From NCBI GenBank assembly GCA_036008465.1, contig DASYNP010000163.1, positions 7,418-71,417 of the forward strand: 64,000 nucleotides of DNA, written 5' to 3'. The notes below the pieces were generated by a model that ran no database searches, was not told the DNA's origin, and saw nothing but the letters and a program-made list of their open reading frames with translations. Of this stretch, positions 34,752-43,148 are shown in pieces; positions within the stretch are counted from its first letter, which is position 1; the number at the start of each line of letters is the position of its first letter. Made by a program: the position numbers and the translations under genes. The DNA is from DASPSM01 sp036008465 (lineage in GTDB: Bacteria > Planctomycetota > Planctomycetia > Planctomycetales > Planctomycetaceae).

Positions 34752-35522
34752 TCACTGCGCCACATAGCCGCCGTCGACCATCAGCGACTCGGCCGTCACG
34801 AACGACGCGTCGCTCGAGGCCAGGAACAAAATCGCGTTGGCGATCTCCCGCGGGTCGGCGATGCGCTTGATCATGTGGGCGCCTCCCCATTGCGGGCTGG
34901 CATCGGCTGCTTTGCGATCCATGCCTTCCTGAGCCGTCAGGTCCATAACGATCGGCGTCCAGACCGCCCCGGGGCAGACCGCATTCACGCGGATGTTGTC
35001 AGGCGCCAGATCGAGCGCCAGGCACCGCGTCAGCCCCAGGATGGCGGTCTTCGTGGTGTTGTACGTCACGAACTGCGGCTGAGCGATGAAGCTGGAAATC
35101 GATCCCAGGTTCACGATGGCCCCGCCACCGGCCTTTCGCAAATGGGGAACCACATGCTTGGCCATCAGGGCCGAACCCATCACGTTGACGTCGAGGACCT
35201 TCCGCCACTCCTCAACGGTCGCGTCGATCCCTTTGAGCACGAAGACGGCGGCGCTATTGACCAAAATATCAATCCGGCCGTACTCGGCGGCGGTCCGAGT
35301 GACGGCGTCCCGCACGCTCGATTCGTCGGCGACGTCGGTCCGCACGAAAATCGCCTTCTTGCCGGCGCCGCGGATTTCGACCGCCGCCGCCTGGCCGCGC
35401 TTTTCGTCGATCTCGGCCACGACGACCGAGGCACCTTCCTCGGCGAACCGCAGGCAAGTTGCACGACCGATCCCCGAGCCTCCACCGGTGACTACGGCGA
35501 CTTTCCCGTCAAACCGGCTCAT
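34752..35522 (-). CDS. Short-chain dehydrogenase/reductase
   Basis: A 256-residue NAD(P)-dependent oxidoreductase. The cofactor-binding motif TGGGSGIG is near residue 12, the NNAG-type motif is VNSAA (about residue 88), the catalytic serine is in NLGSISS, and the YxxxK pair appears in YNTTK. SDRs of this classical group act on sugars, steroids, alcohols or 3-oxoacyl groups, and substrate cannot be told. It starts with ATG at 35522 and is followed by the M20 gene. A strong terminator for the upstream fusion gene lies between 35576 and 35606. Confidence 0.92.
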   Translation of the reverse strand: MSRFDGKVAVVTGGGSGIGRATCLRFAEEGASVVVAEIDEKRGQAAAVEIRGAGKKAIFVRTDVADESSVRDAVTRTAAEYGRIDILVNSAAVFVLKGIDATVEEWRKVLDVNVMGSALMAKHVVPHLRKAGGGAIVNLGSISSFIAQPQFVTYNTTKTAILGLTRCLALDLAPDNIRVNAVCPGAVWTPIVMDLTAQEGMDRKAADASPQWGGAHMIKRIADPREIANAILFLASSDASFVTAESLMVDGGYVAQ

Positions 35523-35575
35523 GCAATCCCTCCGGTGAATGGCTCAAATCGAATTGCCGGTGGCCTCGTGAGTGC

Positions 35576-35606
35576 AAAAAAGCACTGGCGGACAAGCCGC
35601 CAGTGC
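35576..35606 (-). terminator. Rho-independent terminator of the Cu/haem/thioredoxin-like fusion gene
   Basis: On the minus strand a perfect 10-bp stem (GCACTGGCGG paired with CCGCCAGTGC at 35582-35591/35597-35606), a 5-base loop, and a run of six T follow the stop codon at 35637 by about 30 bases. The pattern is that of an intrinsic terminator; similar palindromes also occur as dispersed planctomycete repeats, so both roles are possible. Confidence 0.75.
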
Positions 35607-35636
35607 CACCCGATGCTAACGTTGCCCGCCCGGGGT

Positions 35637-37448
35637 CTACCGGCTGCTGACCTTCGTTCCGCGGATCGCGATCCCCGTTTTGGGGTTGATGTCGAGATTC
35701 AGATGCTCGCCGGCCACTGTGTAGAACAGGAAGCCGTACATCATCTCGTCGACCGTCTGGTCCCCTTCCTTCACCGTTCGCTTCGGGTCGGGATTAAACG
35801 GGTTGAAGGGCGAGTTGTCGTAGTGGGCGACGACCTCGAACTTGGTCCCCTTGGGAAACTTTCGCGCGCCGTCGGCCCAAGCGTAGCCGACCTGCCAGTC
35901 GAAACTGTAATTGGGCACGATCAGCAGGGTCTCGGTTTTGCCGTTGGGGTAGTGAGCGAGATAGGTCATGTCGGTTCCACGCACGTGCATGTGCGTAAAC
36001 AGTCCAGTCCCGACGATGTCCTTGTTGGTCGTCCAGGTCTGCGCGAGCTTGTAGTGCGGATCGCCCGGAGCTATCGCGAAGTTGTGGTTGGAGATCCGCT
36101 CGAGGTGCAGCTCCTTCTGGACCTTTTCCCGCGGATAGTGGAAGCCGACCGCAATCCGGCATTTCTCCGGATGGCCGTTGGTCGTGAAGTGAATCTGCAA
36201 CAGCGGAATATAAGTCTTCGGCGCGCGGAAGGCGGTCCCGTCGCGTAGCTCGGTCGGGATGCCGCCGGGCACCTTCCCCGTGACGAAGATGGCATTCTTC
36301 GCCTGATTTCCGAACATCGGAACCATGATCAGGTTGCAGTGATGAACGACCTTCGGGTTGTCGGGCAGGATTTGGATCTTGTCGATCCACGTATCGTCCG
36401 GGAAGACATAATTCAGCGGCTCATAACGATAGGCGACGAATCCCTCGGTCGGGATGTCGTGCAGCTTCGTCTTGAGAATCAGGTCGGGCTTGCCGATCAG
36501 CCAGCCCTCGCCTTCGACTTTGCGCAGCGGGACGGGGGTTGAATCTTCCGCCGAGTCGCCGCGTGGCATGCCGCCGCGAACCCAGGCGACAACCGTGTCA
36601 CGCTCGTCGCCTGACATCCCGCGGTGGTTCACAAAATCGTCGTGAGCCGCGCTGGCGTACCAGGGCGGCATCGCCTGATCTCCAACGACTTCAGCCATGG
36701 CCTGGCCTTGCTTCTTCGCGTCTTCGTACGTCAGCAGTGAGAAAGGAGCTTCGGTCCCCGGCTGGTGACAGGTGACGCAGTGCTTCCGCAAGAGGGGCAC
36801 GATGTCTTTGCTGTAAGTCACGGCAGTGCGGGTCGGAGCGGACGCCTTGGTAATCAGGCAGCCGTCGACAGAGGTTTCGGCGAGCGGCACCGGCTTGCCC
36901 GCCAGGACCGCTTCGATTGCGTTTTCCAGATCGTTGTGCGTGACGTGATTCGCCTCGCCGGCGAAGTGATACTGATCATCGACGTGCCCGCGGTAGACCA
37001 GCGTGCGATCGGCGCCGAGCACGACGACTTCCGGAGTCCGCAGGACTCCCAGCGCGGCGACCGATTCGCCGTTGATGTCCTTCACCGTGGGAAACGACAG
37101 ATCGAACTCGACGGCGTGGGCCGCCATCTCGCGGATCGAATCGCCCGGGTTCACGTTGAGCGACAAGAACTGCACACCGCGGCCACGATATTTTTCATCG
37201 AGCCGTTTGACCTTCGGCAAGTACTTTTGCACGAGCGGACAAGTCGTGCTGGTGCAGACGATGACGTACGCCTTTTTGCCCGACAGGTCGGCCAACGACC
37301 GCGGCAAGTAGCGGATGTCCTTGAAGGCCAGCTTGCCGACGTTCTGTCCAACGCGGACAGTCGCCTCAGCAGCCATCGCGGCGGGAACCGCCGCCCCCAG
37401 AAGCAGCACCATTCCGACAGCCAGCCGACGCACAATGCGTTGCTTCAT
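35637..37448 (-). CDS. Redoxin / cytochrome c / copper monooxygenase-like fusion protein
   Basis: A 603-residue exported protein: signal peptide (residues about 8-27), thioredoxin-like redoxin domain (about 33-185) with C65 and C70 in CTSTTCP, c-type haem domain with C224-V-T-C227-H228 (about 213-292), then a domain resembling type II copper ascorbate-dependent monooxygenases (peptidylglycine alpha-hydroxylating and dopamine beta monooxygenase folds) with HH at 369-370, H420, and HMH at 486-488. These histidines would be ligands of the two copper sites; a methionine ligand is less clear. It is expected in the periplasm. The combination suggests thiol or haem-assisted copper chemistry. The SDR and M20 genes are downstream after a terminator. 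Confidence 0.85.
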   Translation of the reverse strand: MKQRIVRRLAVGMVLLLGAAVPAAMAAEATVRVGQNVGKLAFKDIRYLPRSLADLSGKKAYVIVCTSTTCPLVQKYLPKVKRLDEKYRGRGVQFLSLNVNPGDSIREMAAHAVEFDLSFPTVKDINGESVAALGVLRTPEVVVLGADRTLVYRGHVDDQYHFAGEANHVTHNDLENAIEAVLAGKPVPLAETSVDGCLITKASAPTRTAVTYSKDIVPLLRKHCVTCHQPGTEAPFSLLTYEDAKKQGQAMAEVVGDQAMPPWYASAAHDDFVNHRGMSGDERDTVVAWVRGGMPRGDSAEDSTPVPLRKVEGEGWLIGKPDLILKTKLHDIPTEGFVAYRYEPLNYVFPDDTWIDKIQILPDNPKVVHHCNLIMVPMFGNQAKNAIFVTGKVPGGIPTELRDGTAFRAPKTYIPLLQIHFTTNGHPEKCRIAVGFHYPREKVQKELHLERISNHNFAIAPGDPHYKLAQTWTTNKDIVGTGLFTHMHVRGTDMTYLAHYPNGKTETLLIVPNYSFDWQVGYAWADGARKFPKGTKFEVVAHYDNSPFNPFNPDPKRTVKEGDQTVDEMMYGFLFYTVAGEHLNLDINPKTGIAIRGTKVSSR

Positions 37449-37635
37449 TGCAGGTTCCTACCCAACGGAGCGACCCAAAAGAAGTTGTCCGTGCCCGCGC
37501 TCGTCGCCCACCGAGGAGCCGGCCGGATCTTTTCGCAGGAGCAGAAATGCAGGCCCGATTGTACACGATGCCAGCTTGAAGATCGACCAGATTGGAAGCG
37601 AATCGGACGACCAGTCGATTGCACCGGCCAACTCG

Positions 37636-38358
37636 TCACTTTGACTGCTCGGCAGACTGAGCGCCCAGGTCGCGGAGCCAGCTGATGACATTGTTCTGGC
37701 GAGTCCCGAGACCGCCGGCCGCGTCTAACGGGGTCCCCTTGGCGTAGTCCGGGACCCAATTCAGGTCGGCTCCCTTGTTGTGCAGCAACTCTGCTGCCCG
37801 ACGCTGGCCGGCGGCGCAAGCGTGCCAGAAGGCCTGCGACACGGCGTCGGGTTCGGCGCCCAATGGACCACTGAGCAGCTCTTCAAGGCGATCGAGCATG
37901 CCCAGGGCCGCCGCATGCCAGAGCTTGTCGACCTTGGCACCTCGCTCCACGAGAAGGCGAGCGACATGCCAGCATGCATAGCCGATGGCATTGTCGAGCG
38001 GGGTGCCGATCGATCCGTCCGGAGTCTCCACGTCGGCACCGCCGTCGATTAGCGCGCGGGCCACGTCGACATCGTCGCTGCTAGCGGCCCAGTGCAGGGG
38101 TGTCTCGGAGGACGGCTTATCAGGGTCTCGAGCGTTCGGGTCAGCCCCGGCTGCGATGAGCATCCGCACGATCTGGGGACCGTTTGGAAAGTAGCCAGGC
38201 CAGTCGGCAACCACGTGCAGGGGCGTGCGTCCTTTGGCAACACCGCCGAGCCTCGACGCAGCGAGGCCCGGGTTGTCGGCAAGGAGCCGCTGCAATGTGG
38301 CAACGTCGCCGGCATGGACCGCGGCAATCACCTCAATGGCTTCGCTATCGGTGGTCAT
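37636..38358 (-). CDS. Ankyrin repeat protein
   Basis: A 240-residue cytosolic protein with ankyrin repeats: GRTPLHVVADWPGYF, then ETPLHWAASSDDVDVARALI, TPLDNAIGYACWHVARLLVE, KLWHAAALGMLDRLEELL, and AFWHACAAGQRRAAELLHN. About six 33-residue repeats cover residues 8-225. Ankyrin domains bind partner proteins. There is no extra catalytic domain. Start ATG at 38358 gives MTTDSEAIEVIAAVHAGDVA. It lies 187 bp upstream of the fusion gene on the same strand; no link is visible between them. Confidence 0.9.
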   Translation of the reverse strand: MTTDSEAIEVIAAVHAGDVATLQRLLADNPGLAASRLGGVAKGRTPLHVVADWPGYFPNGPQIVRMLIAAGADPNARDPDKPSSETPLHWAASSDDVDVARALIDGGADVETPDGSIGTPLDNAIGYACWHVARLLVERGAKVDKLWHAAALGMLDRLEELLSGPLGAEPDAVSQAFWHACAAGQRRAAELLHNKGADLNWVPDYAKGTPLDAAGGLGTRQNNVISWLRDLGAQSAEQSK

Positions 38359-38664
38359 GAGCCATCTCCGCGGCGGGTTCGATTTCGATCGCTGCCGGCT
38401 CTGTTCGTCGAACTGTGGTTCTCAGCTACCGGTGGAGTCGCTGGTATGCCTCCATCCGAGTCGGTCATCCTAAGAAAGGCAACTCACTCGCGCGGAATGT
38501 CGCCATCAACTCACGGCGAAAAAGGGGGACGCAGCGCATAAAACCCAAGCCGAAAAAAGCTGCGTCCCCTTTTGCCCCTTTCAACGCGGGTTCGGAGTAA
38601 AATCTCCGTCGTCGGGACCCTTCCGAGACCGCTCATTCAACCAACGGCAGCGTGCGGGGTCACC
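38359..38664. other. Intergenic region with a hairpin repeat, no gene
   Basis: About 300 bp between the ankyrin gene and the DUF7079-like gene. Its main feature is the imperfect hairpin at 38521-38573. Several small frames show no recognisable protein pattern. Confidence 0.6.
38521..38573. repeat. REP-like hairpin, first of a pair around the DUF7079-like gene
   Basis: The left arm AAAGGGGGACGCAGC (38521-38535) pairs with GCTGCGTCCCCTTTT (38559-38573) with one bulged G, giving an 11-bp perfect core and a 23-base loop. It has the same layout (A-run, GGGGACG, stem, loop) as the hairpin at 39109-39177, and the two frame one gene. Confidence 0.7.
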
Positions 38665-39051
38665 GTGAAGCCTGCAGTCGAGGATGTTCCCAATCGTCTG
38701 CCGGTCTGGGAGAATCTCTCGGAGCTCTTTCTGGACACCGAGCTCGAAGCGGACGATTTCCAGCGCTTGGGCCGACTCTTGGCGGCGTCGCGGTACACGC
38801 TCGACGAAATCGAAGAAATCCTATTCGACGAGGTCTATCCGGTCTGCATTTGGAATTTGTTGCAGGTCGCCGGTGTGTGGACCGCTTTCGACAGCGATTT
38901 CTTACAGACGGCAATCGTGAAGCACTGCCGCTCTTGGTTCAAAATCCCCCGCTTCCTGCGGATCGGCCGACGGGTGCTGATTGGTGAGCCATGGCAGAAG
39001 CTCAAGCAGGCAATCCAAGAGCAGCGGAGCGCGACCGGCGAGTTGACCTAG
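38665..39051 (+). CDS. DUF7079-like protein
   Basis: A 128-residue protein whose core LPVWENLSELFLDTELEADD and LGRLLAASRYTLDEIEEILF matches the DUF7079-type pattern (VWxxLSELFLDTEL, then an IL/DEVYPV stretch: DEVYPVCIWNLL). I choose GTG at 38665; an ATG at 38572 would add 31 residues, part of which overlaps the hairpin. Function unknown; family members occur in varied bacteria, often near toxin-like genes, but nothing of that kind is adjacent here. The gene is tightly flanked by REP-like hairpins at 38521-38573 and 39109-39177. Confidence 0.7.
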   Translation: MKPAVEDVPNRLPVWENLSELFLDTELEADDFQRLGRLLAASRYTLDEIEEILFDEVYPVCIWNLLQVAGVWTAFDSDFLQTAIVKHCRSWFKIPRFLRIGRRVLIGEPWQKLKQAIQEQRSATGELT

Positions 39052-39465
39052 CGGGCAGAAAAGAAAGGGCAGCGAAGAAATAAGAAAATAGAAACATAAA
39101 GAAAACATAAAGGGGACGGGAGTCATTTCGGGATCACGACAGGCCCTCGCCTGCGGGAAACGACTCCCGTCCCCTTTAATAATTTTTAATAATTCCTTTA
39201 ATAATTCAGGGTCGCATTGCTTGAGCGGACCGTGGTTGACCTGCACGACGATGCCCGGACACAACCGGGTGCCGTCACTCAATTTGACCGTCGCGTGAAC
39301 ACAACAATACAAGCCCGGCGAGAAGAGCCGGTAGTAGTTGAGGCACATTGCAAGATCGGTCAACAGAGCGGATTGACCAACATCGAGTTCACGGAACATG
39401 ACGGCGACTCTTGGGACGGAATGACAAGCTCACCGGAACCGTGCCTGACACATTTTCCTCTCTGC
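39052..39465. other. Intergenic region with a hairpin repeat and A/T-rich stretch, no convincing gene
   Basis: Contains the hairpin at 39109-39177, a TTAATAATT-rich segment (about 39174-39208), and a word GTGCCTGACACATTTT near 39442-39457 that recalls another dispersed palindrome family. A minus-strand frame at 38902-39399 could be a decayed gene, since its first 70 residues are fairly protein-like, but there is no family match by eye. Confidence 0.55.
39109..39177. repeat. REP-like hairpin, second of a pair around the DUF7079-like gene
   Basis: Perfect 16-bp arms, AAAGGGGACGGGAGTC at 39109-39124 and its reverse complement at 39162-39177, bracket a 37-base loop. The A-run plus GGGGACG layout repeats that at 38521, in direct relation to the gene between them. 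Such words are typical of palindromic elements mobilised by IS200-like REP-associated tyrosine transposases in other phyla, but no such gene is in the window. Confidence 0.8.
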
Positions 39466-40401
39466 TTATCGGGAGATCTGCAGGCGCGGCAGAGTTTTCT
39501 TGAGTTCCGTGACGCCGACGTCGGTAATAACCGTGTTCCCGAGGTCGAGCGTCATTAGGTTGTTGAGCCCGCTGAGTTCCTTCAAACCGGCATCCGAGAT
39601 CTCGGTACCGCTGAGGTCGAGCGACCTCAGGTTCTTGAGCCCGCTGAGCTGCTTCAAACCGGCGTCGGTGACCTTGTTATCACCGAAGTCGAGCGACTCC
39701 AGGTTCTTGAGCTCGCGGAGCTCCTTCAAGCCGGTGTCCGTGATCTTTGTACCTCCGAGGTCGAGCGACTTCAGGTGCTTGAGCCGGCCGAGCTCCTTCA
39801 AGCCGGCGTCCGTGATCTTGTTATTGATCAGCTTGAGCTCCATCAGGTTCTTGAGCCCGCTAAGCTCCTTCAGGCCGGCGTCCGTGATCTGGGTGACCGC
39901 GAGGTTGAGTGTCGTCAGGTTCTTGAGTCCGCTGAGCTCCTTCAAGCCGGCATCAGTGACCTTGGTACTGTCGATATCGAGTGTCGTCAGGCTCTTGAGC
40001 CCGCCGAGCTCCTTCAAGCCGGCGTCCGTGATCCTGGTATAGCCCAGGTTGAGTGACTTCAGGTTCTTGAGCCAGCGGAGCTCCCTCAATCCGGCGTCCG
40101 TGATGTTGGTACTGTCGAGGTCGAGCGTTCTCAGGTTTGTGAAAAATCTCAGCAGGGGAGCGTTCTCTTCGAAGACTTCTCCTCTGAAGGTGACCTCCGT
40201 TACGGGACGACCGGGCAACTTGTCGTCCCGCTTGATCTGGCCCCCCAGCGACTCGATCCATTGAATCGCCTCGTCCAATTTGTCGGTGGCATCGACGCGA
40301 CTGACCGGCGCCAAGACGAGGACAAGCAGTACACAAACGGTCTTTGTTCGTCGATTGTCTTTGAGGAAGCCTTTGATCGCGGCGACGATGCGAGATTTCA
40401 T
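39466..40401 (-). CDS. Exported leucine-rich repeat protein
   Basis: A 311-residue protein with a signal peptide (residues about 20-38, TKTVCVLLVLVLAPVSRVDA) and nine or so 24-residue leucine-rich repeats of the form ITDAGLKELSGLKNLTTLNL (about 85-305). The repeats resemble RI/cysteine-containing type LRRs. LRRs provide a binding surface, so the protein probably binds another protein outside the cytoplasm. ATG at 40401 is the first plausible start; the frame extends further upstream without signal or domain. The DNA encodes nearly identical repeats in 72-bp steps (39577-40081), implying recent tandem expansion. No neighbour suggests a partner. Confidence 0.88.
   Translation of the reverse strand: MKSRIVAAIKGFLKDNRRTKTVCVLLVLVLAPVSRVDATDKLDEAIQWIESLGGQIKRDDKLPGRPVTEVTFRGEVFEENAPLLRFFTNLRTLDLDSTNITDAGLRELRWLKNLKSLNLGYTRITDAGLKELGGLKSLTTLDIDSTKVTDAGLKELSGLKNLTTLNLAVTQITDAGLKELSGLKNLMELKLINNKITDAGLKELGRLKHLKSLDLGGTKITDTGLKELRELKNLESLDFGDNKVTDAGLKQLSGLKNLRSLDLSGTEISDAGLKELSGLNNLMTLDLGNTVITDVGVTELKKTLPRLQISR
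39535..40150. repeat. 72-bp tandem DNA repeats inside the LRR gene
   Basis: The word (C/T)TCCTTCAA(G/A)CCGG recurs at 39577, 39649, 39721, 39793, 39865, 39937, 40009 and 40081, each 72 bp apart, with few differences. It corresponds to 24-residue protein repeats and suggests copy number can change by recombination. Confidence 0.85.
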
Positions 40402-40663
40402 GGACGCTGCCTCCCGGTCTCTGGATTCTACGCAGCATGCGTCTGCGCCGGATTTGCCAACAACCAAAACAGGACGCCCCGAAAGCGGGGGGCAGAATAT
40501 GAGAGGCAGCTCTTTTGAGATCGGTTCCAACAGATGCCGCCGCACTTGGCTTCGATTCAACCGTGAGCCCGACTTATAATCTCCCGAGCCGGCGGCACAA
40601 CTCGCGACCTGATTCTTGTCATTCCGCTGATTTCGGGTGCATGAATTGAATTCTTCGCCCCTC

Positions 40664-41224
40664 ATGACCGCTGAGGAATTTGCCGAACTCGGCATCCGCG
40701 ACGATCTCGACGATTTCGACTTCCAGCGGGCCGAGTTGGTTCGCGGCCAGGTCGAGGTGCTGGAACCGCCCGACCTGCTGCATGGAGCGATCGTTCTCAA
40801 TCTGACCAAGGCGCTGGCGGCCTACTTGCAGCAGGCGTCCGACGAGCAAGGATACGCCTGTTTCGAGATTGGCCTGATCGTCGCTCGCGAACCGGACACC
40901 GTTCGTCGACCCGCCGTCAGTTTTTTTGTCGGCGGCGAGCGGTTTGCCGAACTCGATCATGCGGTGACGCAGACTCGTCCGGCTTTGGTGGTCGAGATCG
41001 GTTCGACCAACGACCGCCGCCGGGCGATGCGTGACCGCGTTGAATCGTATCTCAATTGGGGTGTGCGGACGGTTTGGGTGGCCGACACTCTGGATAAAGC
41101 CGTGCATTGCATCCGCGCGGGCCAGCCGTCGCGGATCTATTCGAGTGCCCAATCCATCCCCGGCAGCCCGGTCTTCGCTGACCTGAAGATTGCCGTCAAA
41201 TCGCTGTTTGAGATGCCGGAGTAG
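40664..41224 (+). CDS. Uma2 family endonuclease-like protein, active site altered
   Basis: A 186-residue protein of the Uma2 (DUF820) family, related to PD-(D/E)XK nucleases. Family features are AELVRGQVEVLEPPDLLHGA, RRPAVSFFVGGERF, ALVVEIGSTND and YLNWGVRTVWVADT. The PD of the usual RxPDVS motif is here P-A, so one catalytic aspartate is missing, and the lysine after the E-S stretch is arginine-like. It is therefore probably not an active nuclease. The first ATG (40664) is used; a GTG at 40637 would add nine residues. Uma2 genes are numerous in planctomycetes. Confidence 0.85.
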   Translation: MTAEEFAELGIRDDLDDFDFQRAELVRGQVEVLEPPDLLHGAIVLNLTKALAAYLQQASDEQGYACFEIGLIVAREPDTVRRPAVSFFVGGERFAELDHAVTQTRPALVVEIGSTNDRRRAMRDRVESYLNWGVRTVWVADTLDKAVHCIRAGQPSRIYSSAQSIPGSPVFADLKIAVKSLFEMPE

Positions 41225-41254
41225 CGGCAGAATCACCCAGGTGCGCGCAGACCC

Positions 41255-42094
41255 TCACATCCACAAATGCACGCGCTCGGCGAGTGCCGCCGGCATGCGG
41301 CGTTCGACGGCGTTCCGGATCTGCCGCTCGTGATAACGCGTGCTGAAGTGCGAGAGGATGATCAATTCGTTGTGGAAGCGGTCGGCCCGCTCAATGATGT
41401 CGTCCAAGTGGGTGTGCCCGAATTTGTGAATCTTTTCCTTGCGGTGCTCGGGGCGGAAGAACGTCATCTCGGTAATCAGAATCGTCGCGTCGTACAACGG
41501 CGGATACGCGTCGAGCCCCGCCGGCGCGCTGTCACCGACATAGCACAAGAGCGGCACGCGCACTTCTTGGGTCACTTCCGCGCCCGATAATCGCAGCTCG
41601 CGGATCTCGTCGCCGGTTTTTCCCTGGTACTCGGGCTTCAGCTTCTTGCGGCGGTCCCACACGACGTAGCCCAGCGAAGGAACGGTGTGCTTGGTCGGGA
41701 ACGCCGTCACGACGTGCTCGCGCGAGAGCTCGATCTCGTCGCCAGCTTTCACGCCGACGAGGTCGACGACCATCCGTCCCCGATCGAGTCGCTGCCAGAT
41801 GTGCAGCATGCGCTGAACGTTTTCGACCGACTCGGCCGGCAGGTAGATGCGGGGCGGCTCCATTTTCATCATGCGCCGCCGCGAAACGTATACCGGAATC
41901 GCGGCCAGATGGTCGAGATGAGAGTGCGTGACGAAGATCGTTTGCGTGCCCGTGAACGACCAGGGGCTGCCCCCCAGCTCGAACCCGATCTTCAGCTCCT
42001 GGACGCGCCAATAGCTTTGGACCGCAGCCCGCGAATAGCCCTCGATCGTGAGCCCTTTGAAGGCGAGCGTTCGGACGGGAAGGTTTTCGATCAT
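41255..42094 (-). CDS. RNase Z-like MBL-fold hydrolase
   Basis: A 279-residue metallo-beta-lactamase-fold protein resembling ribonuclease Z, which trims tRNA 3' ends. The metal motif is VTHSHLDHLAAIP (about residues 57-69), with further histidine at TKHTVPSLGYV, an aspartate in GDSAPAGL and the tail HFSTRYHERQI with a histidine. Length is slightly short for RNase Z (about 300-320). It could also be a related phosphodiesterase. ATG at 42094 is chosen; 30 residues further upstream lie in the Gfo/Idh/MocA gene. It is located 4 bp after that gene's stop on the same strand. Confidence 0.88.
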   Translation of the reverse strand: MIENLPVRTLAFKGLTIEGYSRAAVQSYWRVQELKIGFELGGSPWSFTGTQTIFVTHSHLDHLAAIPVYVSRRRMMKMEPPRIYLPAESVENVQRMLHIWQRLDRGRMVVDLVGVKAGDEIELSREHVVTAFPTKHTVPSLGYVVWDRRKKLKPEYQGKTGDEIRELRLSGAEVTQEVRVPLLCYVGDSAPAGLDAYPPLYDATILITEMTFFRPEHRKEKIHKFGHTHLDDIIERADRFHNELIILSHFSTRYHERQIRNAVERRMPAALAERVHLWM

Positions 42095-42098
42095 CGGA

Positions 42099-43148
42099 TC
42101 AGGCGACGGCCACCGGCTTGCCAGTTGTGATGCTCTTGGCTTCAGCATAGCAGAGTGCGAGCGCATCGCGGGCGAGCGCCCCACTCAAGAGCCCGGGCTC
42201 GGTTCCCTTCCGAACGGCATCGACCGCCGTCTGCAATTCGGCCGTGAATGCCGCGCACCATTCTTTGCCGCTTTTGAGCGGTGGCGTCGTGGCCTTGCCG
42301 TCGTTGGTGATCAATGTCAGCGGACGCTCGACCTGCCAGGCTCCCCCGATCGTGCCAGCCGAGAAGAGCACCGTGGCCTTCTCGAAGTAGACCTCGAAGC
42401 CGTGAGCGAACTGCAGGCCCGCTGCCGCGATCCCGCCGCTCACGCAGCTCACGGCCAATTGAGGGTCGGAATAGACGTATTGCGTGTGGACGTGATTCAC
42501 AAAGCCCTCTGAGACCAACCCGCGGGCGAACACCTTTTGCGGCAGACCGCACAAGAGGGCGATGAAGTGGTTGTCGTGAATGTGCAGGTCGATCCCCCAG
42601 CCCCCCAGGGCGCGAAAATCCTCAATGTGCTGGGACCACTTCGGGGGTGCGATCACTCGCCTGAAATGGGCAGCCAGCAGCCGGCCGTATTTCCCCGTTT
42701 CCCGAGCCTTGAGGACGAACTGAAACTCACCGTGAAAGGGGAGCACCTGGGCCACCATCAGCGGCACGTTTGCCTTGCGCGCGGCCGCGACCATGCGATC
42801 GGCGGCTTTGAGGTCGACGGCGATCGGCTTCTCGACCAATGTCGGCTTGCCCGCGGCCAGGGACTCGAGCACCGCGGACTCGTGCATACCCGTGGGAAGA
42901 CACACGTCGACCAGGTCGATGTTCGGGTCGGCGAGCAACTCGCGGTAGTCCGCATATTTCTTGACCTTTGACAGGTCGACCTTTCCGCCCCGCGGACCGA
43001 AGTTACCCTGAATCGACGTCCAATCCCCGGCGAGCTTTTTCTTGTCGCGAGTGGCGATGGCAGTGACGCGAGCCCCTTTCAGCGCCCGTGCCGCCTCGAA
43101 ATGCGTGTAGCCCATGAAGCCCACGCCAACGATTCCGATTCGCACCAT
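42099..43148 (-). CDS. Gfo/Idh/MocA family oxidoreductase
   Basis: A 349-residue NAD(P)-binding oxidoreductase. The Rossmann motif GIVGVGFMG is at about residues 4-12, the family EKPIAVD motif at about 114-120, and GGWGIDLHIHD around 183-193 in the C-terminal catalytic half. These enzymes act on sugars and cyclitols, and planctomycetes carry dozens of paralogues. It does not begin with a twin-arginine leader, so it is cytosolic. Start ATG at 43148. It is followed 4 bp later by the RNase Z-like gene. Confidence 0.93.
   Translation of the reverse strand: MVRIGIVGVGFMGYTHFEAARALKGARVTAIATRDKKKLAGDWTSIQGNFGPRGGKVDLSKVKKYADYRELLADPNIDLVDVCLPTGMHESAVLESLAAGKPTLVEKPIAVDLKAADRMVAAARKANVPLMVAQVLPFHGEFQFVLKARETGKYGRLLAAHFRRVIAPPKWSQHIEDFRALGGWGIDLHIHDNHFIALLCGLPQKVFARGLVSEGFVNHVHTQYVYSDPQLAVSCVSGGIAAAGLQFAHGFEVYFEKATVLFSAGTIGGAWQVERPLTLITNDGKATTPPLKSGKEWCAAFTAELQTAVDAVRKGTEPGLLSGALARDALALCYAEAKSITTGKPVAVA

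Noticed and set aside
33675..36248. 857-residue open frame on the plus strand
   Set aside because: It is antisense to the M20, SDR and fusion genes; its sequence is Arg/His/Asp-rich with no domain, as expected from GC-rich antisense frames.
38902..39399. 165-residue minus-strand frame as a gene
   Set aside because: It overlaps the DUF7079-like gene and the hairpin; only its first half looks protein-like and no family is recognised. Possibly a remnant.
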